Shown here: piece after piece, positions 18,797 through 26,388 of the stretch
Layout of the letters: each line of letters starts with the position of its first letter
Position numbering within the stretch: the first letter of the stretch is position 1
Source of the DNA: an uncultured Desulfuromonadales bacterium
Lineage (GTDB): Bacteria > Desulfobacterota > Desulfuromonadia > Desulfuromonadales > Geopsychrobacteraceae
Length of the DNA stretch: 64,000 bases
Assembly: GCA_945787335.1 (NCBI GenBank)
Contig: CALZHR010000041.1
Span: forward strand, 1 to 64,000
Direction: 5' to 3'
Program-made: the position numbers and the translations under genes
Notes under the pieces: generated by a model
Database searches by the model: none
Seen by the model: only the letters and a program-made list of their open reading frames with translations
What the model was told of the DNA's origin: nothing

Positions 18797-20800
18797 ATGA
18801 ATGATAAAGTTCCTCATCTCCTTCTGATCAACCCTTCTGCCGAGGACCGTGCTGTTCTGCGCGGCATTCTTGACCAGTTCACCATGCGGATCTCCGAAGT
18901 CGCCTCCGGTCTCGAGGCGATTGAGCTGCTGCGATCGACGGTCTTTGATCTGGTCGTCACCGATATCGAGATCGGCAGCTTCGATTGCTGGCGCCTGGCG
19001 CGCATTATCCGTTCCGACATTTACCCTTCTGATAAATCCCTGCCGATCATCATTGTGACCCGCATCTGGTGTGAACGGATCACCCGGGTCACGGCGCGTG
19101 ATTTCGATATCAATGGCCTGCTCGCCTTTGATGACCGGGAACAGCTGCCGCAGCTGGTCTCCTCGGTGCTGGCTTCCGCTGTGGTCGGACTGGAGCCGCA
19201 ACGGGTCCTGGTGGTCGAAGACCATGCCGACAATGCCCGGCTGGTCGGCAAAGTTCTGCAGCAGCGGTTCGAGGTCGAAATCGCTCCGGACGGAGTTCAG
19301 GGCCTAGAAGCATGGAAGCAGCGTCGGCATGACCTGGTGCTGCTCGATGTGATGCTGCCCGGACTGTCCGGGGAGGATATCCTCGAGGAGATTTTAGCGA
19401 CCGATCCGCTGCAGCCGGTGGTGGTTATGACGGCGCACGGGACCATGGACCTGGCGGAGAAGATGATGCTGCGCGGCGCGGCCGATTTTATCACCAAGCC
19501 ATTCCGGAACGACCAGCTGCGCAAGGTGTGTGATCTGGCGGCCCGGCGGGAGGATTATCTGCTCAGTCATGGCCAGTTCGTGAGCAAGGTCGATGACCTG
19601 AAACAATTGCAGGGGCTGCTTAATAATATTATCGATTCAATGCCCTCGGTGTTGATCGGCATCGATCAGCATGGTCGGATCACGCTGTGGAATCAACAGG
19701 CAGAGCAGGTGACCGGCCAGGTCGCCGACGCTGTGCTCGGGGCTCAGCTGGCCGATGTTGCTCCAGGGTTGGTTGACCTGGCCTCGGTCGAGCTGGCGCT
19801 GCAGGAAAAGCGGCTGGTGAAGTTCGACAAGCAGGTGCGGCGGCAGGCAGGGAAACTTCACTACTTCGACCTGACCATCTATCCCCTGCAGGACAGCCGC
19901 GGCGCCGGCGCCGTCATTCGCGTTGATGACGTGACCCAGCGGACGCTCCTGGAGGGGCGGATCGTTCAGTCGGAGAAGCTCGCGTCGATGGGGGAGCTGG
20001 CCGCCGGAATGGCGCATGAAATCAATAATCCTCTGGCGGGCATTCTGCAGAATATCCAGGTGCTGCGTAACCGACTGGATGTGCAGGCGCCGAAAAACCT
20101 GTCTGTGGCAGAGAGCCTGGGGATCGATAAGAAGGCCTTCGCGGGGTACTTGGAGCAGCGGGACATTGTGTCGCGCCTGAATGCCATTATGGATTCAGGC
20201 GTCAGGGCTGCACGTTTGATCGAGACGATGCTGCGCTTCAGCCGTCAGGGGGAGGGCTCTCTGCAGCCGAATAATTTAGAGCAGTTGCTCGACCGGTCGG
20301 TGGAGCTTGCAGAAAGCCATTTCAGCTTGAAGCGCCGGTTCGATTTCCGCATGATCCAGATCGAACGCGACTATCCAGCAGAGCCGCAGACGGTTGAGTG
20401 CGATGCCGGACAGATTCAACAGGTCTTTCTCAGCCTGTTGCTGAACGGTGCGCTGGCGATGGAGGATAAATGCCGCTGCCGGAGTGATTTCGAGGACTAT
20501 CAGCCGGAATTTGTCCTGCGGCTCTCCTATGCCGAGCAAACGGCACAGATTCAGATCGTCGACAACGGTCCCGGGATGACTGCTGAGGCTCAAGAGAAAA
20601 TTTTCGAGCCGTACTTTACCGTTCAGGATCCCGGAGTGGGTCCAGGCCTGGGCCTTTCCGTCGCCTATTTCATCATCACGAAAAATCACCAGGGAAGCAT
20701 GAGCGTCGAGTCCACGGAAGGCTGCGGAACCAGGTTTATGATAACCCTGCCGTTGACGTCGCTCCGGCAGACACAAGCGGAAACGGCTCTTACGGAATAA
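18797..20800 (+). CDS. Soluble REC-REC-PAS histidine kinase
   Basis: The 667-aa protein has no transmembrane segment. REC1 (about 7-125) has Asp56 but its first acidic position is Asn (INPSAED) and the usual KP motif is missing. REC2 (about 132-250) is complete, with VVEDHADN, Asp184 and ITKPF. A PAS domain (about 270-390) follows, then HisKA with His407 in GMAHEINNPLAG and a HATPase domain with DNGPGM and GPGLGLSV. The G2 box has Pro in place of the usual Thr. Its REC-REC module is paralogous to that of the next gene, with identical Asp spacing. It may integrate two phosphorelay inputs; its output partner is not adjacent. Confidence 0.9.
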   Translation: MNDKVPHLLLINPSAEDRAVLRGILDQFTMRISEVASGLEAIELLRSTVFDLVVTDIEIGSFDCWRLARIIRSDIYPSDKSLPIIIVTRIWCERITRVTARDFDINGLLAFDDREQLPQLVSSVLASAVVGLEPQRVLVVEDHADNARLVGKVLQQRFEVEIAPDGVQGLEAWKQRRHDLVLLDVMLPGLSGEDILEEILATDPLQPVVVMTAHGTMDLAEKMMLRGAADFITKPFRNDQLRKVCDLAARREDYLLSHGQFVSKVDDLKQLQGLLNNIIDSMPSVLIGIDQHGRITLWNQQAEQVTGQVADAVLGAQLADVAPGLVDLASVELALQEKRLVKFDKQVRRQAGKLHYFDLTIYPLQDSRGAGAVIRVDDVTQRTLLEGRIVQSEKLASMGELAAGMAHEINNPLAGILQNIQVLRNRLDVQAPKNLSVAESLGIDKKAFAGYLEQRDIVSRLNAIMDSGVRAARLIETMLRFSRQGEGSLQPNNLEQLLDRSVELAESHFSLKRRFDFRMIQIERDYPAEPQTVECDAGQIQQVFLSLLLNGALAMEDKCRCRSDFEDYQPEFVLRLSYAEQTAQIQIVDNGPGMTAEAQEKIFEPYFTVQDPGVGPGLGLSVAYFIITKNHQGSMSVESTEGCGTRFMITLPLTSLRQTQAETALTE

Positions 20801-20883
20801 TTGCAGCACTTCAGCCTCAGACCATATCGCTAATTTTATCTGCGATCCGGCTGAAATCTAATCTAATCTGAACAGTTATCCGG

Positions 20884-20912
20884 TTGACTCATTATTTATT
20901 TGGTGCTAATAA
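20884..20912 (+). promoter_or_regulatory. Candidate sigma-70 promoter for the GGDEF-EAL gene
   Basis: TTGACT and TAATAA are separated by 17 bp in an AT-rich stretch about 80 nt upstream of the proposed start at 20994. It suggests that the gene is transcribed separately from the preceding kinase. Confidence 0.5.
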
Positions 20913-20993
20913 ATTTAATCTTACGTCTAGGTATATATATGGCTTGCATACTGTATATGCAGCCTGAATGTGTCGTCTTTCGAGAGGGATGCT

Positions 20994-23507
20994 TTGCAGA
21001 ACGCTAGGCCGCAAATACTGGTTGTAAATCAGGACCTCGCAGCACGGAACGCGTTGCTCAAATCTTTGGACGCCACCGGCCGCCGGGTGCTCGCTGTTGA
21101 GACCGGTCTTGAGGCGATCAAGGTGCTCCAGGGCACCGAGGTCGAACTGATCATTACCGATATTAATACGGGTCAGTTCGACGGCTGGCGGTTGGCTCGA
21201 ATCATCCGGTCCGGCGTTTTAAGATGCAAGAGCTCGGTACCGATTATCGTTGTGACCAAAAGCTGGTGTGAGCGGATTACCGAAATCACCGCTCGCGAGT
21301 TCGGCATCAATCATCTCCTTCCCTTCGAACATCTTCTCAATCTTCCCAGTCTTGTCCGGCAATGTTTTGAAACCACCAGCGCGGGCCTCCCCGCTCCGAA
21401 GGTGTTGGTGGTCGAGGACCACACCGACAACGCGCGACTGGCCGAGCGAATCCTGCGCCATCGCTTCAGCGTCGAAATCCAGCACGACGGACTGGCTGGA
21501 TTTAATGCCTGGCACGAGCGGCGGCATGACCTGGTTCTGCTCGATGTGATGCTGCCGAAGCTCTCCGGCTCGCAGGTGCTGGAAAAAATTATGGCGATTG
21601 AACCGCGCCAGCCGATTGTCATCATGACCGCGCATGGGACCATGCAGCTGGCCGAAGAGTTGATGACCAAAGGGGCGGTCGACTTTGTCTCCAAGCCATT
21701 TCGGGCCGAGCAGCTGCGTCAGGTTTGCGAACTGGCCAATCGCCGCGAAGATTATATGGTCAGCAACGCTCAGGTCGCCTCCCGTCTGCAGACGCTCAAA
21801 GAGAGCACTCAGGCCTACCGGAAAATTTCCGAGGATCATCAGCGGCTGCTCGATAACTTGAGTACGGTGGTTGTGGAGTTGGACGGGCAGGCGAAGATCC
21901 GATTTTTGAGCAAGGCCTGGAACCGTTTGACCGGTTTCGATATCGATGAATCGCTCGGGAAAAAACTGACCTCATACCTCTCTTTCGAAGGGCAGGCACA
22001 AAAATCCCATTACACCCAGAAGCTTCAGGAGCTGCTCTCTGGCAGTCTGCGGCAGAATGAATTTGAGTTGCCGATCATCACCCGCCGCGGCAAGCTGCTC
22101 TGGCTGAACTGCAGACTCGACCGAGTCTGTTCAGCCGACGGCAGCACCTCGCTGTTCGGTTGCCTGGAGGACGTCTCGAAGCGCAAGCTTGCCCAGCGGC
22201 AACTTGAATTTCTGGCGATGCACGATAACCTGACCGGCGTTAATAATCGCCATTATTTCGACACCGTGCTCAACCAGATGGCTGCTTCGGCGGCACGCGG
22301 CAGACCCACCCACGCGCTGCTGTATATCGACCTTGATCATTTCAAGGTCATCAACGACACCTTCGGCCACAATCATGGCGACATCGTCTTGCAGGATATC
22401 GCCAGCCTGCTCAAATCACGGTTGCGCAAGTCCGATGTGCTGTGTCGGATCGGTGGTGATGAGTTTGCCGTACTGATCTACGATACCGACCTGGTTCACG
22501 CGCAGGCGATGGCCAAGGCGATCCGCGACCTGGTCAAAGATTATCAATATCTGCAAGCTGGCCAGCAATTGGAAATCAGCTGCAGTATCGGCATCTGCGA
22601 AGTCGATGGCACGGCCGATTCGTCACAAATGTACCTGAAGCAGGCGGACAAAGCCCTGTATGTAGCGAAACGGCGGGGCCGCAACATGGTGCATCTGTAT
22701 AATCCGGAGGACAAGGAAAGCGAAGAACTCCGCAGCAGTATCGACTGGGCGCGTCGTTTCCGCAGAGCCATCAGCGACAATCAGTTACATCTTGTCTTCC
22801 AGCCCGTCCTTGACGTTAAAAGCGATAAAATCGCCTATTACGAGGCGCTGGTCCGTCTGCAGCCTCCCGGAGAACGTGAGATTCTGCCGGGTGAATTTAT
22901 TCCGGCTCTGGAATACGCCGGAGAAATGGCGTTACTCGATCACTGGGTCATCCAGCGGGCTTTCGAACACCTCGGAGAACTGCCGGAGCTACACCGGGTG
23001 GCGATCAACCTGTCTGCCCAGGCGTTTCGCGATGAGAGCCTGCTCACGCTCATCGAGAAGCAGCTTGAGGAGAAGCAACTGGATCCTGGACGGATCATTT
23101 TTGAACTCACCGAAAGCGCCAGTATGGCGAATGTCGCCGCCACGCAACGGATGATCAACAGTCTGCATCAGCTCGGCTGCAGTTTTGCTTTAGATGATTT
23201 TGGCACCGGTTTCAGTACCTTCAGCTATCTGAAACAGTTTCCGGCCGAGAGTATCAAGATCGACGGAAGCTTTATCGCTCAGCTTGATCAGAACCGCGAA
23301 GATCAGGCCGTCGTGCGGGCGATCACTGACGTCGCTCAGGCCCTTGGCAAACAGACTGTCGCTGAATATGTCGAGACTGAAGCGGTCTTGGCGGTCGTCA
23401 AGGAGCTGGGGATAGATTATGCGCAAGGCTTTTTTATCGGTCGTCCGGTACCGATCGATCAAATCCTCTCCCAGTCAAACGACGCTTCCCAACAAGTCAG
23501 CTGCTAG
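20994..23507 (+). CDS. REC-REC-PAS-GGDEF-EAL cyclic-di-GMP signalling protein
   Basis: The protein of about 837 aa has two receiver domains with Asp56 and Asp184, the same residue numbers as in the preceding kinase. A PAS domain, an intact GGDEF site (about 487-491) and an intact EAL site (Glu617) follow, with DDFGTGFS and the catalytic Lys in IKIDGSFI. It may therefore both make and degrade c-di-GMP, with phosphorylation setting the balance. The TTG at 20994 is chosen because GAGAGGG lies 5 nt upstream and it aligns the N-terminus with the paralogue. A GTG at 20970 is in frame but lacks a Shine-Dalgarno. Confidence 0.9.
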   Translation: MQNARPQILVVNQDLAARNALLKSLDATGRRVLAVETGLEAIKVLQGTEVELIITDINTGQFDGWRLARIIRSGVLRCKSSVPIIVVTKSWCERITEITAREFGINHLLPFEHLLNLPSLVRQCFETTSAGLPAPKVLVVEDHTDNARLAERILRHRFSVEIQHDGLAGFNAWHERRHDLVLLDVMLPKLSGSQVLEKIMAIEPRQPIVIMTAHGTMQLAEELMTKGAVDFVSKPFRAEQLRQVCELANRREDYMVSNAQVASRLQTLKESTQAYRKISEDHQRLLDNLSTVVVELDGQAKIRFLSKAWNRLTGFDIDESLGKKLTSYLSFEGQAQKSHYTQKLQELLSGSLRQNEFELPIITRRGKLLWLNCRLDRVCSADGSTSLFGCLEDVSKRKLAQRQLEFLAMHDNLTGVNNRHYFDTVLNQMAASAARGRPTHALLYIDLDHFKVINDTFGHNHGDIVLQDIASLLKSRLRKSDVLCRIGGDEFAVLIYDTDLVHAQAMAKAIRDLVKDYQYLQAGQQLEISCSIGICEVDGTADSSQMYLKQADKALYVAKRRGRNMVHLYNPEDKESEELRSSIDWARRFRRAISDNQLHLVFQPVLDVKSDKIAYYEALVRLQPPGEREILPGEFIPALEYAGEMALLDHWVIQRAFEHLGELPELHRVAINLSAQAFRDESLLTLIEKQLEEKQLDPGRIIFELTESASMANVAATQRMINSLHQLGCSFALDDFGTGFSTFSYLKQFPAESIKIDGSFIAQLDQNREDQAVVRAITDVAQALGKQTVAEYVETEAVLAVVKELGIDYAQGFFIGRPVPIDQILSQSNDASQQVSC

Positions 23508-23537
23508 ACAGTCAGTTTGCTGATATCTTTACAGTTT

Positions 23538-23560
23538 CCTGCAAAATTATTTATTGCAGG
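23538..23560 (+). terminator. Possible weak terminator after the GGDEF-EAL gene
   Basis: CCTGCAA and TTGCAGG form a perfect 7-bp stem with a 9-nt AT loop, followed by a T-rich but interrupted stretch. It begins 31 nt after the stop codon. Confidence 0.4.
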
Positions 23561-23734
23561 GTGTTTGTTATTTCATTAAGAGCTGGAAATACAATTATCC
23601 GTTGTGCTATATAAGGTATTCTGCTTAAGTGTTTTGCGCTATCTGGGAGGGGGTGGCGCAGGTTGATATCTGCCTGACAGCATTTGATGTCTCTATTCAC
23701 TGTTATTTAATTGTGTGATTCCCAGGAGTTCACC

Positions 23735-25522
23735 ATGACAACGACTCATTTCCCGCCCATTGTTGAAAATCGTCCGGCACAGCAGAAAGATTTAGCAGAT
23801 CTGGTCGTTGAGTATCTCGAACAGATCGGAGTCGAATATATCTTCGGCGTTCCCGGAGGCGCGATCGAGCCGCTTTATAACGCCATGGCGCGCAGCGCCA
23901 GGAGAGGTGGTCTCAGGCCGATTGTCGCCCGCCATGAAGCCGGTGCGGCGTTCATGGCCGACGGCTATGCCCGGGAAACCGGCAAGCTCGGGGTCTGCTG
24001 CTCGACCACCGGGCCAGGCGCGACCAACCTGATCACCGGGGTGGCCTCGGCCTACGTGGATAAGACGCCGATGCTGGTGATCACCGCCCAGACGGCCCTG
24101 CACCTGTTCGGTAAACAGACTCTACAGGAATCGTCCTGCACGGCGGTCAACACGGTCGCCATGTTCCAGTCCTGCACCCGCTACAGCAGCCTGATTTCCC
24201 ACCGCGGACAGCTCGAGGTGAAACTGGCCTCGGCGATCGCCGCGACCCAGGGACCACCATCCGGACCGGCGCACTTGAGTATCCCGATGGACGTGCTGGG
24301 CTCGCCACGACGGATGCGCTCGAACAGTTCAGCCGTGCGATTGCAGTCTCTCTTCAAGCGCCATACTCTGACCGACTCGCAGACCCTTGAGGTTTTGATC
24401 GCCGAGCTGGAACAGGCCAAGCGGGTCGTTCTGCTGTTGGGGGACGGTTGCGGCAGCGCCATCGAACAGATCATGACCTTTGCCGAACGCCTGCAGGCAC
24501 CGATCATTTCCGGCCCCTCCGGGAAGCGTTGGGTCAATCACCGTCATCCACTCTATCGCGGCGTTATTGGCTTCGCCAGTCACCAGACGGCCCGCGAGAC
24601 CCTGCAGGATGAACGGAACGACCTGGTGTTAGCGGTCGGGACGCGCTTTGGTGAGATGATGTTTGGTGGTTGGGAAGACGATGAAGACCTCAACGCCAAG
24701 CTGGTGCATATTGATGAGAACCTGGAACATTTCTCTCATTCGCCGCTTGCTAGATTGCATGTCTGCGGTACTTTGACGTCGGTGTTTGAAACCCTCAACG
24801 AGACTTTCGCCGAGACGCGTAAGAATGAAGCGTTCAAACTGGTCCCATCGGGATCAGGAAATGCAGATCAAGAGAAAGACGAGTTCCCGACGCGAAATAT
24901 CCGTCTCAATGAGCCGGAAAAATGCTTCTCGTCTGCTTCGCCGATCAAGCCGCAGCGGTTGATGTATGAGCTCTCGCAACGCCTGCCGGAAAACGCGCGG
25001 GTGTTTGCCGATGCCGGCAACAGCTGGGCCTGGGCGACCCATTATCTCCATTTACGCAGCCGTGGCCTTTACCGCATTGGCATGGGCTACGGTTCCATGG
25101 CCTGGGCGATCGGCGCCAGTGTCGGCAGCGCGCTTGGAACATCAGATGGGCCGACGGTCTGCATTACTGGTGATGGCAGCTTCCTGATGAGCGGCCAGGA
25201 AATCACGGTCGCAGTGGCGGAAAAACTTCCGGTGATTTTTATCATCCTCAACGACAAGGCCCTAGGGATGGTCAAGCACGGCCAGCGCCTGGGCGGAGCC
25301 GAAGAGGTCGCCTTCGAGCTGCCACCGGTCGATTTCGCTCAGCTGGCCAGAGCCATGGGAGCCCTGGCTGAGACGATTCATACCGTCGCGGACTTGGAGC
25401 ATCTGGACCTGGAGAGGATCTGCCAGCACGACGGTCCGACCCTGCTCGATGTGCATATCGACCCGGAAGAGGTGCCGCCGATGGGGGCGCGGATGAGGAC
25501 GCTGGGGCGAGATAATTCGTAA
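23735..25522 (+). CDS. Thiamine-pyrophosphate enzyme, acetolactate synthase-like
   Basis: The 595-aa protein has the three-domain layout of the POX/AHAS family. The N-terminal PYR domain has the catalytic Glu in RHEAGAAFMADGYAR, followed by a central Rossmann-like domain and the C-terminal PP domain with the TPP/Mg motif GDGSFLMSGQE through ILND. The substrate cannot be fixed: it lacks a neighbouring regulatory subunit or ilv genes, so biosynthetic AHAS is unlikely. The ATG at 23735 has CAGGAG 7 nt upstream. It is isolated, with its own terminator, and is convergent with the citrate-synthase-like operon. Confidence 0.85.
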   Translation: MTTTHFPPIVENRPAQQKDLADLVVEYLEQIGVEYIFGVPGGAIEPLYNAMARSARRGGLRPIVARHEAGAAFMADGYARETGKLGVCCSTTGPGATNLITGVASAYVDKTPMLVITAQTALHLFGKQTLQESSCTAVNTVAMFQSCTRYSSLISHRGQLEVKLASAIAATQGPPSGPAHLSIPMDVLGSPRRMRSNSSAVRLQSLFKRHTLTDSQTLEVLIAELEQAKRVVLLLGDGCGSAIEQIMTFAERLQAPIISGPSGKRWVNHRHPLYRGVIGFASHQTARETLQDERNDLVLAVGTRFGEMMFGGWEDDEDLNAKLVHIDENLEHFSHSPLARLHVCGTLTSVFETLNETFAETRKNEAFKLVPSGSGNADQEKDEFPTRNIRLNEPEKCFSSASPIKPQRLMYELSQRLPENARVFADAGNSWAWATHYLHLRSRGLYRIGMGYGSMAWAIGASVGSALGTSDGPTVCITGDGSFLMSGQEITVAVAEKLPVIFIILNDKALGMVKHGQRLGGAEEVAFELPPVDFAQLARAMGALAETIHTVADLEHLDLERICQHDGPTLLDVHIDPEEVPPMGARMRTLGRDNS

Positions 25523-25564
25523 CAAAGAAACGGCTGAGCAGAGATGCTCAGCCGTTTCTTTGTT
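25521..25564. terminator. Bidirectional terminator with a 20-bp perfect stem
   Basis: AACAAAGAAACGGCTGAGCA (25521-25540) pairs perfectly with 25545-25564 around a GAGA loop. The A/T-rich flanks of the stem give T-runs in both directions. It overlaps the stop codons of both convergent genes. Confidence 0.85.
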
Positions 25565-26388
25565 CAGTCTCTTTCCGGAACCGGCCGGTGAGGCGGGCCC
25601 TGGTAGACGATGTCGTCGCAGCGCAAGGGGAGGAAGGATTCGGGGGGGCGCTCGAAGGTATCGATGTAGCAGGCAGTGATGCCACTAGAAAGTAGAACAC
25701 TAAAGGTCTGATAAACCTCATTCGGTGAGAAGCCTTGATCTAGGAGAAAAGCTGATATGTAAGCATTGATATTCATTTTTTCATCAAATTTGCTGAGCAT
25801 TACGTTTTCTATTTCGTAGGCCAGGGCAAGGTGCTCTCCGATGTCGAATCCAAGGTGTTGGGAAGTTCTCTCCATCGCTGGAATTCGCTCGTCGCCCTTT
25901 ACCAGCGGTCGGGCAAATCCCATGATCTTAGGTTTTCCGTTATGTTTGCTACATTCGTTAGTTACAATTTCCTCTGCTGTTAATCCATTTCTTTTTTCTT
26001 TAATAGACTGTCGAATAAAATTCATTCCTTGCAACAATGTTTTTGGACCATAGGCACGTGAATCGCCAGCCATAATTCCTGCTGATGTTGCTGCAACGAC
26101 TGTAGTACGCATGCTGCCACCCAAGGCGCCAATTTGGTTACACCAAATTCGGGAATCTGGCCAGCTTAAGCAAATATGGATTGCCTCAAACCAGTCAGCT
26201 AAACGTTTTTCTGGAAAACGACCTGTAGCATTAAGTAGCACGACCTGCATATATGAAACATGACCGACAAAATCGTCCATCATGTTATATCCATGACAGA
26301 AAACGCCTTCACCAACACGCCAACCGCCTTTGCGACTGCGTATATTTCCCCGAGCTTGATCCCATATCTCGGTATTGTTTTTAACCAT
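25564..26388 (-). CDS. Citrate-synthase/citryl-CoA-lyase-fold protein, second copy
   Basis: The 274-aa protein resembles the citrate synthase/citryl-CoA lyase superfamily but is only lyase-sized. By eye, the position of the catalytic His in the GFGHR motif reads GFARP, and the catalytic Asp of NVD reads NIN, so ordinary citrate synthase chemistry is doubtful. It begins one base inside the stop of the preceding similar gene (TAATG), which implies coupled synthesis and possibly a heteromer. The 3' end (about 25567-25680) is GC-rich like the chromosome, while the rest is AT-rich. The function is unknown; handling of a citrate-like ligand is only an inference. Confidence 0.7.
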   Translation of the reverse strand: MVKNNTEIWDQARGNIRSRKGGWRVGEGVFCHGYNMMDDFVGHVSYMQVVLLNATGRFPEKRLADWFEAIHICLSWPDSRIWCNQIGALGGSMRTTVVAATSAGIMAGDSRAYGPKTLLQGMNFIRQSIKEKRNGLTAEEIVTNECSKHNGKPKIMGFARPLVKGDERIPAMERTSQHLGFDIGEHLALAYEIENVMLSKFDEKMNINAYISAFLLDQGFSPNEVYQTFSVLLSSGITACYIDTFERPPESFLPLRCDDIVYQGPPHRPVPERD

